DNA of 36,717 bases, taken from positions 1 through 36,717 of the forward strand of contig NZ_CALIXW010000024.1 in the NCBI RefSeq assembly GCF_938046015.1. The letters run 5' to 3'. The stretch comes from an uncultured Porphyromonas sp. (GTDB lineage Bacteria; Bacteroidota; Bacteroidia; Bacteroidales; Porphyromonadaceae). Shown one piece after another: positions 16,720 through 24,522 of this stretch. Numbering within the stretch: position 1 is the first letter of the stretch; each line of letters begins with the position of its first letter. The notes beneath the pieces were generated by a model. That model was given only the letters and a program-made list of their open reading frames with translations. It ran no database searches and was not told the DNA's origin. Made by a program: the position numbers and the translations under genes.

Positions 16720-17331
16720 TCATAGGAGGTGGCGCTCGTAGAGCTGTACGATGCGCTCGGTGACGGCATCGTCGGGGTTGTGCTCGGGGTCGTAGGGCGC
16801 CTTGAGGCTAGCGCCCATCACGCGAGAGAAGATCTGCCAGGTCCAGGCGCGGAAGCCCCCGAGGAAGGCCTTGACGAGCTCGTAGCCCGTCATGCCGCAC
16901 TGGCGGTGGATGAGCTTGATCAGGAGCTGCCCCTGGCGGAGCGTCAGGTCGCGCATCTTGGGCTCCATATCGCGGCGCAGCTCCTTCTCCACGAGCTTGA
17001 GGTGTGCCTCCTGCTGCTTCTCGGGCAGTGTCTGCATGTATTCATAGGTCTCGATGATGGTCGCGGCGACGTACTTGGCATAGGGCATGGTCTTCTTGAC
17101 ATCACGGATACGCCGCCACAGCTCGCGTCGCTCCTCTAGGCTCAGCGGGCGTACACGGTGCCGCGCGAAGACATTGACGTCGGGCAGATCCACCTCCACG
17201 AGGCTGTCATTGACCGTACGCACGATGGCCTGCCGCGGCAGAGGCGTCTGCGCCACCAGCGGAGCGAGCCCACAGCACAGCAGTACCATGAGGAGGAGGC
17301 AAGGACGGAGGGCGAATCGGGGACGTGTCAT
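16720..17331 (-). CDS. DUF4294 secreted protein
   Basis: A 203-residue protein with a signal peptide ending LVAQ. The body, with LPDVNVFARHRVRPLSLEER, the KKTMPYAKYVAATI stretch and a helical C-terminus containing RQCGMTGYELVKAFLGGFRA, is the DUF4294 family, found almost only in Bacteroidota and of unknown function. I chose the ATG at 17331 (MTRPRFAL) as the start of the signal peptide, dropping nine upstream residues. The stop is 16 nt before the esterase ATG, so the two are likely co-transcribed. Confidence 0.85.
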   Translation of the reverse strand: MTRPRFALRPCLLLMVLLCCGLAPLVAQTPLPRQAIVRTVNDSLVEVDLPDVNVFARHRVRPLSLEERRELWRRIRDVKKTMPYAKYVAATIIETYEYMQTLPEKQQEAHLKLVEKELRRDMEPKMRDLTLRQGQLLIKLIHRQCGMTGYELVKAFLGGFRAWTWQIFSRVMGASLKAPYDPEHNPDDAVTERIVQLYERHLL

Positions 17332-17369
17332 AGTAAAGCAGGAGCCTAAGTAGATCATCTAGCACGAAG

Positions 17370-17412
17370 GGCGGGCAGGCAGCTCGGAGCAGCTCCGCGA
17401 AGCCGTCCCGCC
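17370..17412. other. Imperfect GC-rich hairpin upstream of DUF4294 gene
   Basis: Outer arms GGCGGG (17370-17375) and CCCGCC (17407-17412) pair, with further pairing inside (ctcgg, ccg). No T-run follows. It may be a weak terminator for plsC or a leader structure of the DUF4294 gene. No recognisable promoter was seen between 17332 and 17501. Confidence 0.3.
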
Positions 17413-17501
17413 TCGTCTAGCTAACGCGCGCGGCAGGTCTTTTATTGGGTCAGCACCTCAGCCGAGGCGAGTCCAGAGCTCAGAGCGCGGGCCCTCCAGC
17501 G

Positions 17502-18260
17502 CTAGTCCTTGCGCTCGCGAGGGAGCACCGAGGCGATGGTCTGCTGCGCGTGGCGTGCCGAGGCGGCGATATGTGCGGGAGGCTCGGCCAGCTCGCTCAT
17601 GCGGAAGGCGGGGTGGATCGTGAGGATGATCTTATGCGGGGAGGGGAGGTAGTGCCCACGCGGCAGGACGTCGTAGGCGCCGTCGATACTGACGGGCAGG
17701 ATGGGCACATCCAGCTCGGAGGCGATGACGAAGCCGCCCTTCTTGAAGCGCGTCATGCGCCCCGTCTCGGTGCGGCTGCCTTCGGGGAAGATGAAGATGG
17801 AGTTGCCCGTGGCCAGCACGCGCTTGGCATCCTCCAGCGTGTGGACGATGGAGGAGGGCTTCGTCTCGTCGACGAAGATATAGTGCGCCGCAGCGCAGGC
17901 CTTACCCACAAAGGGCATCTTGCGCAGCTCGGCCTTCAGCACCCACTTGAAGGGGATGCCGATATGCCCATTGAGGGCGAAGATATCGTAGGCGCCCTGA
18001 TGATTGGCCACGACTACACAAGGCGCGTCGGGGCTAGGCAGATTCTCGCGTCCACGCAGCTCGACAGGGCAGAGGCTCACGGCCAGGCAGACGCGTGACC
18101 AGATACTCGTGGCCCAGCTGATGAAGGAGGCGGGAGCACCGAGGAGCCCAGAGAGGATGACGACCAGGCAGCACAGGATCGTCGCCAGGACAAGGAGTGG
18201 GCCGCCGATACAGACGAAGTAAAGGAGGTAAAGCGGGCGTAGGAGGGTGCGTACTTGCAT
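17502..18260 (-). CDS. plsC: 1-acyl-sn-glycerol-3-phosphate acyltransferase
   Basis: A 252-residue inner-membrane acyltransferase that makes phosphatidic acid. The N-terminus has one or two membrane segments (about residues 10-50). The HX4D catalytic motif appears as NHQGAYD, followed by KAELRKMPFVG and the phosphate-binding FPEGSRTETGR. Length and motif order match PlsC. It follows rdgB by 35 nt with no terminator between, so the two probably share a transcript. Confidence 0.92.
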   Translation of the reverse strand: MQVRTLLRPLYLLYFVCIGGPLLVLATILCCLVVILSGLLGAPASFISWATSIWSRVCLAVSLCPVELRGRENLPSPDAPCVVVANHQGAYDIFALNGHIGIPFKWVLKAELRKMPFVGKACAAAHYIFVDETKPSSIVHTLEDAKRVLATGNSIFIFPEGSRTETGRMTRFKKGGFVIASELDVPILPVSIDGAYDVLPRGHYLPSPHKIILTIHPAFRMSELAEPPAHIAASARHAQQTIASVLPRERKD

Positions 18261-18295
18261 AGTCTAGAACTGGTGTAGTATAGGGATCAATGAGC

Positions 18296-18883
18296 TCAGT
18301 CCTTCAGGGCGCGGAGGTAGGTGGCTAGGCGTGCTACGGCGCGGCCTCGGTGACTCAGAGCGTTCTTCTCGGCCTCGCTGAGCTCGGCGAAGCTCCGCTC
18401 ACTCCCCTCGGGACGGAAGACGGGGTCGTAGCCGAAGCCATGCGTCCCGCGACGCTCGGTGAGGATCTCGCCCTCGACCGCCCCCTCGAAGAAGTGCGTC
18501 CCGTAGCCATCAATCAGCGCGATGACGGTGCGGAAGCGGGCACGGCGGGGACTCGCTACGCCGCCTAGACGCTCCAGCAGCAGGGAGACATTGTCCTCCG
18601 AGCTGGCCGTATCACCAGCAAAGCGTGCCGAGCGTACTCCAGGGGCTCCGTCCAGCGCCGCTACCTCGAGGCCCGTATCATCAGCGAAGCAATGGCAGCC
18701 GTAATGCTCCCAGATGTAGCGTGCCTTGATCAGGGCGTTACCCTCTAGGCTATCGGCCGTCTCGGCGATGTCGTCATGGCAGCCCAGCTCGGCGAGACTG
18801 ATGACCTCGACTTGCCCAGAGAGGATGGCGCGTATCTCCTCGAGCTTGTGGGGGTTATTACTGGCGAATACTAGTTTTTTCAT
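18296..18883 (-). CDS. rdgB: XTP/dITP pyrophosphatase (RdgB/HAM1 family)
   Basis: A 195-residue house-cleaning nucleotidase that hydrolyses dITP, XTP and ITP to monophosphates. Family motifs are in order: SNNPHKLEEI near the N-terminus, ADDTGLEVAALDGAPGVRSA in the middle, then GFGYDPVF and the C-terminal SHRGRAVA. Full length for the family. It is divergent from the plus-strand gene at 18986, with a ~100-bp shared upstream region. Confidence 0.95.
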   Translation of the reverse strand: MKKLVFASNNPHKLEEIRAILSGQVEVISLAELGCHDDIAETADSLEGNALIKARYIWEHYGCHCFADDTGLEVAALDGAPGVRSARFAGDTASSEDNVSLLLERLGGVASPRRARFRTVIALIDGYGTHFFEGAVEGEILTERRGTHGFGYDPVFRPEGSERSFAELSEAEKNALSHRGRAVARLATYLRALKD

Positions 18884-18890
18884 ACATTTG
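18883..18890 (+). promoter_or_regulatory. Possible promoter element for the plus-strand block
   Basis: TACATTTG fits the TAnnTTTG -7 consensus and overlaps the rdgB start codon. No clear TTG lies 19-21 nt upstream. It would give a leader of about 90 nt before the ATG at 18986. Confidence 0.3.
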
Positions 18891-18959
18891 CTTCAGTCAT
18901 GTCACTGAGCGCACCCACAGGCACCACCTAAGGTGCTGCAAGGCCTCAGCTTACTTAGG

Positions 18960-18967
18960 CAAAAATA
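18960..18967 (-). promoter_or_regulatory. Possible rdgB-plsC promoter element
   Basis: The minus strand reads TATTTTTG, fitting TAnnTTTG, about 75 nt upstream of the rdgB ATG. A -33 TTG is not obvious. Confidence 0.4.
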
Positions 18968-18985
18968 AGGATAAATAGCTTACAG

Positions 18986-19378
18986 ATGGATATAGAGCGC
19001 TTCCGTGAGGCCTGCCTAGCACTACCTGGAGCAGTGGAGGAGATGCCCTTCGGGGACGATGTCCTGACGCTCAAGGTAGCGGGGAAGTGCTTCGCCTTCG
19101 TCTCCCTCAGAGGCGATGACCTCGATGCCTACCTCAAGTGCGAGCCCGAGTATGCCCTGCAGCTCCGTGCCCACTACGAGGCCATCACCCCAGCGCGCAG
19201 CCACCTCAACCGCCAGCACTGGAATAGCGTCTACCTCGACCGAGGCCTCCCCTCGGCAGTCATCCTACATCTTCTTCGCCACTCCTATCGGCGCGTCGTG
19301 GCGGGCCTGACCCGCAGCCAGCGCGCTCAGCTGCCTCCGCTCCCTTGGGACGAGGAGCTCGACAGCCCCCTCCTCTAG
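18986..19378 (+). CDS. YjbR/MmcQ-family protein
   Basis: A 130-residue cytosolic protein of the YjbR/MmcQ family (CyaY-like fold). Recognisable features are the N-terminal CLALPGAVEEMPFGDDVLTL, the KVAGKCFAFVSL strand pair, and RSHLNRQHWNSVYLD leading to the C-terminal HLLRHSYRRVVAGL helix. The molecular function is not established; it is often called DNA-binding. It opens the only plus-strand block and precedes birA by 46 nt. Confidence 0.85.
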   Translation: MDIERFREACLALPGAVEEMPFGDDVLTLKVAGKCFAFVSLRGDDLDAYLKCEPEYALQLRAHYEAITPARSHLNRQHWNSVYLDRGLPSAVILHLLRHSYRRVVAGLTRSQRAQLPPLPWDEELDSPLL

Positions 19379-19424
19379 CCTATCTGGCATCCCACCTACC
19401 CCACTTCTAAGCACCAGCATCACT

Positions 19425-20183
19425 ATGGACACCTCACTCCTAGAGTTCATCGACCAGGTCGATAGCACCAACACCTACCTCATGGAGCAGATCGCCTCGG
19501 GGCGTAGGCTCCCTCAGCTGCACACCGTCGTCGGCCGTCAGCAGACGGCAGGCCGAGGGATGCGCGGTAATAGCTGGGTCTCCCGTCAGGGCGACAGCGT
19601 CACCTGCTCACTGCTCCTGCGCTCGGACATGCTGCAGGGACGTGATCAGTTCGCCGTCTCCGAGCTCATCGCCGTAGCCGTCAGCCGCACCTTCGCCTCC
19701 TTCATGACTGAGGAGCAGCGCGAGCAGCTGTCCATCAAGTGGCCCAACGACATCTACTGGGGCGACCGCAAGCTCGCCGGCATCCTCATCGAACACAGCC
19801 TGACGGGTCAGCGCGTGGACTACTCGGTCGTCGGCATCGGGATGAACGTCAATGACGAGAGCTTCCCACCCGAGCTCCCCTTCGCCATCTCACTCCGCAT
19901 GATCACGGGGCACAGCCTCCTGCCGATGGAGATCCTCATCCGCCTGCATGATCAGATCGCGCCGCTGCTACCCGACTTCCTCCTCGGCCACTACGCTGAC
20001 GTGCACCGCACCTTCATGCGTCAGCTCTACCGCCGCGAGGGCTTCCACCTCTTCACAGACGTGCAGGGACAGTTCCGCGCGCAGATCAAGGACGTCAGCC
20101 CCGAAGGCCGCCTCGTCCTCCAGCGTGAGGATGGCTGGGAGCGCGCCTACGCCTTCAAGGAAGTACGCTTCGATGCTGAGTAA
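19425..20183 (+). CDS. birA: Biotin--[acetyl-CoA-carboxylase] ligase
   Basis: A 252-residue BirA that attaches biotin to the carboxylase carrier protein. It starts directly with the catalytic domain: DSTNTYL, then the biotinyl-AMP loop region GRGMRGNSW, and SIKWPNDIYWGDRKLAGILIE, with a C-terminal SH3-like domain (about 205-252). The N-terminal helix-turn-helix of E. coli BirA is absent, so it should not repress transcription. Its last codons overlap the next gene by 11 nt. Confidence 0.95.
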   Translation: MDTSLLEFIDQVDSTNTYLMEQIASGRRLPQLHTVVGRQQTAGRGMRGNSWVSRQGDSVTCSLLLRSDMLQGRDQFAVSELIAVAVSRTFASFMTEEQREQLSIKWPNDIYWGDRKLAGILIEHSLTGQRVDYSVVGIGMNVNDESFPPELPFAISLRMITGHSLLPMEILIRLHDQIAPLLPDFLLGHYADVHRTFMRQLYRREGFHLFTDVQGQFRAQIKDVSPEGRLVLQREDGWERAYAFKEVRFDAE

Positions 20184-20949
20184 GGCCGATCAGAAGCGGA
20201 TCAAGGCGCTGCAGGAGAGTAAGGCTCGTGCCGCCGAAGGTTGCTTCGTCGCCGAGGGGCTCAAGCTCACCGAGGAGCTCCTGGGGCACTTCGCCTGCGA
20301 GCTCCTCGTCCTGCCCGAGCGCCGCTACCCCGAGCTCGAGCCGCTCCTCAAAGGCCTGCCTCAAGGCACAGCCCCGCAGCGGCTCGAGCTCGTCCCCGAG
20401 AGCTTCGACTGGACACGCATCAGCGGGCTCAAGCAGCCGCAGCCACAGCTGGCCGTCCTTCGCCTCCCCCAGCCCAGCGCCCCTGAGGAGCCCGACGGCC
20501 TCTGCCTCCTCCTCGACCGCGTGCAGGATCCGGGCAACCTGGGGACGATCCTCAGGACGGCGGACTGGTTCGGCATCGAGCATATCTACCTCACCTCTGG
20601 CACCACCGATCCCTTTGCCCCCAAGGTCGTACAGGCTACGATGGGCGCACTGGCTCGCGTGCGTATTCATAAGGTGGAGGATAGCGTGAGCTTCGTCCGC
20701 GACTTCCCCGGGCGCCGCCTAGGCACCTACCTCGACGGGACGAACCTCTATACCGCGCCGCTCCCTAGCCCCTCCGAGCCCGCGCTCCTCATCATGGGCA
20801 ACGAAGGCCAAGGCATCCACCCCGACCTCGCTCCCTACATCGACCTCAGGCTGACAATCCCGCCCTACCCAACGGCGAGCACGCATACCGAGTCGCTCAA
20901 TGTAGCCATCGCCACCGCCCTCCTCCTCGGCGAGCTCCGTCACCCCTAG
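20173..20949 (+). CDS. SpoU/TrmH-family RNA 2'-O-methyltransferase
   Basis: A 258-residue SPOUT methyltransferase. An N-terminal substrate-binding domain (about 1-95, with AAEGCFVAEGLKLTEELL) leads into the knotted domain with motif 1 DRVQDPGNLGTILRTADWFG, motif 2 MGNEGQGI and motif 3 ESLNVAIATALLL. It most likely methylates a ribose in rRNA or tRNA; the exact target is not clear. I chose the ATG at 20173, which overlaps the end of birA by 11 nt, since the frame upstream of it is birA sequence read in another phase. Confidence 0.9.
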   Translation: MLSKADQKRIKALQESKARAAEGCFVAEGLKLTEELLGHFACELLVLPERRYPELEPLLKGLPQGTAPQRLELVPESFDWTRISGLKQPQPQLAVLRLPQPSAPEEPDGLCLLLDRVQDPGNLGTILRTADWFGIEHIYLTSGTTDPFAPKVVQATMGALARVRIHKVEDSVSFVRDFPGRRLGTYLDGTNLYTAPLPSPSEPALLIMGNEGQGIHPDLAPYIDLRLTIPPYPTASTHTESLNVAIATALLLGELRHP

Positions 20950-20955
20950 ACTACT

Positions 20956-21951
20956 ATGCACTGGATCATAAGGCAGCTGACCGTACTCCTAGCCCTCTGG
21001 CTCCTCTCGACTATCGCTGTGGCGCAAAGTCCCATCGTGCTCGGCGAACGCCTTAGCATCGCCTCACAGCGCTTAGGCGAGACACGCAGCATAGACATCT
21101 ACCTCCCTCCCTCTTACCACGACCCGAGCCTCCAGCCCCAGGCCTACCCTGTCGTCTACCTCCTCGATGCAGGGGCAGACTTCCGCTACTTCACGACGCT
21201 GATGGAGAAGCTCGCCCAGGGCATCCCCAGCGTCCCAGAGCTCATCGTCGTCGGTATCGAGAGCCGCGAGCGGGAGCGGGACTTCGTCACTGGGCGCAAA
21301 GCCTTCTGGGACTTTGTCGCAGACGAACTCACCCCGCAGCTCCAGAGTAAGTACCGCTGCAGCGACTATCGCATCCTCGTCGGGCACTCCCTCGGGGGGC
21401 TAGCGGTGATCACCGCGCTCTGCGAGCGCCCCGACCTCTTCAGGGCCTACATCGCCCACGACCCGAGCCTCTGGTGGGGGGATAATGCGGGCCTACGCCT
21501 CCTAGAGGCACAGCGCCAGCACGACTTCGGCGGGCGCATCCTCTACCTATCCTACTCAGGGCAGAAGGAGCGTGACAATGGGCGCCAGCGACACCAGCAG
21601 ACGATCTCTGCCCTGCAGCGGATGATTGCCGAGGGAGCCTTCAGACAGCTCGAGATCTACATCGCACACTACCCCGAGGAGAATCACGGGAGCGTACAGG
21701 TGCGGGGCAACATAGACCTCATGCGCCGTCTCTTCGCCGAGCTCTTCATCGATCGCAGGGAGATCGAGCTACGCCCCAGCACCATCACGGAGCATTACGA
21801 AGCGCTCTCCCGACGCCTACACTACCCCTTCACCCCTGCCGAAGGCTATCTACGCAGTACAGCCAAGTGGCTCGAAGCAACGGGGAAGCGGCAGCAGGCT
21901 GAGGAGGTACGCGCCCTGCTCCCAGCTCCGCGCAGTCGGCCCTCTCGCTAG
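20956..21951 (+). CDS. Secreted alpha/beta-hydrolase esterase (Fes/IroE-like)
   Basis: A 331-residue exported protein with a signal peptide (about 1-24, ending IAVAQ). It belongs to the esterase D / putative esterase family, which includes Fes/IroE-like enterochelin esterases and feruloyl esterases. The nucleophile elbow GHSLGG is at 143-148 (Ser145), and the likely catalytic His is in PEENHGSV near residue 236. It starts 6 nt after the methyltransferase stop and is ended by the hairpin at 21977-22021. The real substrate is unknown. Confidence 0.85.
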   Translation: MHWIIRQLTVLLALWLLSTIAVAQSPIVLGERLSIASQRLGETRSIDIYLPPSYHDPSLQPQAYPVVYLLDAGADFRYFTTLMEKLAQGIPSVPELIVVGIESRERERDFVTGRKAFWDFVADELTPQLQSKYRCSDYRILVGHSLGGLAVITALCERPDLFRAYIAHDPSLWWGDNAGLRLLEAQRQHDFGGRILYLSYSGQKERDNGRQRHQQTISALQRMIAEGAFRQLEIYIAHYPEENHGSVQVRGNIDLMRRLFAELFIDRREIELRPSTITEHYEALSRRLHYPFTPAEGYLRSTAKWLEATGKRQQAEEVRALLPAPRSRPSR

Positions 21952-21976
21952 GCCTTAGCCGAAGCCTTAGGTATAT

Positions 21977-22021
21977 AAAGCAAGCGCCCCACGATCATCT
22001 GATCGTGGGGCGCTTGCTTTT
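21977..22021. terminator. Bidirectional terminator between esterase and tRNA-Gly
   Basis: A near-perfect 20-bp stem with a tetraloop (arms 21977-21996 and 22001-22020) is flanked by AAA on the left and TTTT on the right. It would stop the plus-strand esterase transcript and the minus-strand tRNA transcript that converge here. Confidence 0.9.
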
Positions 22022-22024
22022 CTG

Positions 22025-22100
22025 TGGAGCGGAAGACGGGACTCGAACCCGCGACCCTAACCTTGGCAAGGTTATGCTCTACCAACTGAGCTACTTCCGC
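22025..22100 (-). tRNA. tRNA-Gly(GCC), CCA encoded
   Basis: A complete cloverleaf on the minus strand: acceptor GCGGAAG/CTTCCGC, D arm AGCTCAGTTGGTAGAGC, anticodon stem-loop TAACC-TTGCCAA-GGTTA with anticodon GCC (22065-22067), T arm GCGGGTTCGAGTCCCGT, discriminator T and encoded CCA (22027-22025). Confidence 0.98.
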
Positions 22101-22135
22101 CTAGCGCGCTGAGGGCTCATTGCCCTTTTGCGCTG

Positions 22136-22166
22136 CAAAGATAGCACAAACTTTGTGATCCTGCAA
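22136..22166 (-). promoter_or_regulatory. Canonical promoter of tRNA-Gly
   Basis: The minus strand reads TTG (22166-22164), a 20-nt spacer, then TATCTTTG (22143-22136), the Bacteroidota housekeeping promoter pattern, about 35 bp upstream of the mature tRNA. Confidence 0.8.
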
Positions 22167-22180
22167 GGGACGCTCCTCGA

Positions 22181-22630
22181 CTAGTAGACGCGCTGGAGGT
22201 AGACCGTCTGGTTATCGGAGCCTGGGATGACGAGCTTCAGGAGCTTCTTCTCTTCCTCCAGTACTCCCCTGAAGTAATAGATATCCTTGGGATCCTTGGG
22301 GTTATCGAGCTTGAAGGCTACCTCATTACCCTCACGCAGGCTGTAGTGTAGTCTGAGCGTCGTCTTACTCTGTGTCTTCTTGACATCTCCCTTCAGCACC
22401 TCGTACTCATGCTTCACATAGTCCGCACTGTCGGCAGAGTAGAAGGTAAGGCGCTGATGGGAGCCTTCGCCTTTCACTCCATTACTATCCTTCTGCGGCC
22501 AGAATTCATACTTCTCCCACACCGTCCCCTGAATCCAAGAGGAAGGAGTCTGAGGCTCGTCCTTCTTACAGGAAGAGAGGACACCGAGGCCGAGCGCTAG
22601 AGCGCCGAGACATAGGTTACGATAATTCAT
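22181..22630 (-). CDS. Hypothetical lipoprotein
   Basis: A 149-residue lipoprotein of unrecognised family. The signal sequence ends LSSC (acylated Cys21), followed by KKDEPQTPSSW, a flexible tether. The rest is rich in charged and aromatic residues in alternating strands (LTFYSADSADY, TLRLHYSLREGNEVAFKLD, IYYFRGVLEEEKKLLKLVI), suggesting a small beta-barrel or lipocalin-like fold; this is a guess from pattern. Codon use is less GC-biased than its neighbours. It stands alone between tRNA-Gly and a repeat array. Confidence 0.8.
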   Translation of the reverse strand: MNYRNLCLGALALGLGVLSSCKKDEPQTPSSWIQGTVWEKYEFWPQKDSNGVKGEGSHQRLTFYSADSADYVKHEYEVLKGDVKKTQSKTTLRLHYSLREGNEVAFKLDNPKDPKDIYYFRGVLEEEKKLLKLVIPGSDNQTVYLQRVY

Positions 22631-22790
22631 GAGCTTGATCGATTAAAGTGATAACTGGAGCGAGGGCCGCGAAGACCTGCTTCGCCCAAAGAAATGAGTA
22701 GTGATGTGCGTGGCGCATAGGGAGGTGGGGTAAGGGCTGGCAGCGCTTGTTGGCGCTTACCGAGCTTAGCCTAAGCTCCCTAGGACAGGG

Positions 22791-22798
22791 TAAAGGTA
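22791..22798 (-). promoter_or_regulatory. Weak promoter-like element for the orphan lipoprotein
   Basis: The minus strand reads TACCTTTA, one base off TAnnTTTG, about 160 nt upstream of the ATG at 22630. A TTG lies only 12 nt upstream, the wrong spacing. Confidence 0.25.
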
Positions 22799-22883
22799 CG
22801 ATAAAATAGACAAGGATAAGCTGAGCGATAGCCCCATCGAGGCAGGGGCGTGACGAAGGCGGTGCAAGGCTCCCTATAAAGGT

Positions 22884-22917
22884 TGCCGCCCCGCCCCCGT
22901 GAGGGAGCGAGGCGGCA
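22884..22917 (-). terminator. Possible stem-loop after repeat array 2
   Basis: Arms TTGCCGCC (22883-22890) and GGCGGCAGG (22911-22919) pair over 7-8 bp with a long loop. On the minus strand CTTTATAGG follows, which is only weakly T-rich. It could end the trkH transcript. Confidence 0.3.
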
Positions 22918-22997
22918 GGGATATCAGTCAGGCGCGTGCGAGCTATCCCTCACGACGCTGAGGGATCTCAGTCAGGAGGCCGAGGGATATCCCTCAG
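22916..22997 (+). repeat. 22-bp tandem repeat array, locus 2 (four units)
   Basis: Units start at 22916, 22938, 22960 and 22982, an exact 22-bp period: CAGGGATATCAGTCAG, GCGAGCTATCCCTCAC, GAGGGATCTCAGTCAG and GAGGGATATCCCTCAG. Unit 2 is diverged so that, as RNA, it pairs with a neighbouring unit. The last unit carries the palindrome GAGGGATATCCCTC. The array lies 49 bp past the trkH stop codon. Confidence 0.85.
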
Positions 22998-23046
22998 CTG
23001 CGCTGGAGCATAGGGTAGAGGAAGGGTGGAAGCGGCAGGGAGCAGG

Positions 23047-24504
23047 CTAGTGTTTCCAGAAGTAAGGCGTCAAGATGCCGATCACGGTGAAGACCTCGAG
23101 GCGTCCCGCGAGCATCAGGAAGCAGAGGGTGAACTTCGTCAGCGCCGTAGCCGAGCCCAGCGATAAGGCAAATTCGCCTATCCCAGGGCCCGAATTGCTG
23201 ATCGCCGAGCAGGCCAAGCTGAGGCTCGAGATGAAGCCATTGCCATCGGCCAGCAGCACCAGTGCGCCGAAGAGCAGCAGGAGCACATAGAGCACGCAGA
23301 AGGCGAGGATCTGATGCACGACGCTGACGCTGAGCTGCCGGCCATTCATCAGCACGGGCGTCAGCAGGTGCGGGTGGATCTGCTTCTTGAACTCGTTGTA
23401 CAGATTCTTGAGCAAGACGATGAAGCGCGACATCTTGAGCCCGCCCGAGGTGGAGCCCGCACAGCCGTTGACGAACATCAGGAGCAGGGCCAGCATCCAG
23501 GCAAAGCCACCCCAGGCCGTCACGTCCTGCGTGACGAAGCCCGTCGAGGAGCCCAGCGAGGTCGTCATGAAGAGTGCCGAGCGGAAGGTCTCCTCCAGTG
23601 TGCCGTACTCGGAGTGCAGCGCCAGCCACAGCGTCAAGACGAGCGTGATCAGCGCGATAAAGAAGGCGTAGGAACGGAACTCCTCATCCCGCAGCAAGCG
23701 CCGCGGCTGCCCCTTGAGGGCGAAGTAGACGAGCGTGATATTGAGGCTGCCGACGAACATGAAGGACGACAGCACGTACTCCGTATAGGGCGAGTGGTAG
23801 GCCGCCACTCCAGCATCGCGCGTCGAATAGCCCCCCGTAGAGATACAGGTCATGGCGTGGCAGAGGGCGTCGAAGCAGTTCATCGGCCCCACCCACAGCA
23901 GAAGGAAGAGCAGCGAAGTCTCCAGCAGGTACACGCCCCACAGCCAGCGCGCTACGTCGCTGATGCGCGGCAGGAAGCGGTCGTGGGTAATGCCCGTGGT
24001 CTCGGCATTGTAGATCTGGCTCGCACCGCCACCGAAGACGGGGATCAGCGCGATGGTGAAGACGACGATCCCCATCCCCCCCTGCCACTGCGTGAGGCTG
24101 CGCCAGAAGAGGAGGCTCTTATCCAAGTGCTCTACCTGATAGAAAATAGTCGCCCCCGTGGTCGTGAAGCCTGAGATCGACTCGAAGAAGGCATCCACCA
24201 CCCCATGCCTCGTCGCATGCGAGAGCGCGTAGGGCATCATGCCCAGCACCGAGAGCAGCAGCCAGACGGAGGAGACGGTGAGCATGCCCTCACGGCGCGA
24301 GGCCATCTTGTGCTTCAGCTCACGCCCGAGGTAGCTGAGCCCACTGCCACAGAGGACAAAGGCGGCCAGCGTCACCAGCCAAGGCATCAGCGACTCGTGG
24401 TAGTAGAGCGCCATGAGGATCACCGAGAGGAGGATAGCCCCCTCGACGAAGCACATCATCCCAAGGATGCGACTGATGAAGCGGAAGTTGATAGTAGCGC
24501 GCAC
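23047..24504 (-). CDS. trkH: Trk potassium uptake protein TrkH
   Basis: A 485-residue polytopic membrane protein with four membrane-pore-membrane repeats that form the K+ pathway. Selectivity-loop stretches are visible as SGFTTTGATIF, MTCISTGGYSTRD, TTSLGSSTGFVTQD and SAISNSGPGIGEF. The N-terminal part contains QGGMGIVVF, typical of TrkH/KtrB. It works with the cytosolic regulator TrkA, encoded 18 nt upstream. It ends the hisS-dxs-trkA-trkH gene string. Confidence 0.95.
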   Translation of the reverse strand: MRATINFRFISRILGMMCFVEGAILLSVILMALYYHESLMPWLVTLAAFVLCGSGLSYLGRELKHKMASRREGMLTVSSVWLLLSVLGMMPYALSHATRHGVVDAFFESISGFTTTGATIFYQVEHLDKSLLFWRSLTQWQGGMGIVVFTIALIPVFGGGASQIYNAETTGITHDRFLPRISDVARWLWGVYLLETSLLFLLLWVGPMNCFDALCHAMTCISTGGYSTRDAGVAAYHSPYTEYVLSSFMFVGSLNITLVYFALKGQPRRLLRDEEFRSYAFFIALITLVLTLWLALHSEYGTLEETFRSALFMTTSLGSSTGFVTQDVTAWGGFAWMLALLLMFVNGCAGSTSGGLKMSRFIVLLKNLYNEFKKQIHPHLLTPVLMNGRQLSVSVVHQILAFCVLYVLLLLFGALVLLADGNGFISSLSLACSAISNSGPGIGEFALSLGSATALTKFTLCFLMLAGRLEVFTVIGILTPYFWKH

Positions 24505-24522
24505 GGGATAGAGGTGTAGCTC

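Larger units (their letters stand above)
22631..23046. other. Non-coding region between lipoprotein and trkH
   Basis: No gene is supported. It holds a weak promoter-like element (22791-22798), a possible stem-loop (22884-22917) and the second 22-bp repeat array (22916-22997). Confidence 0.8.
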
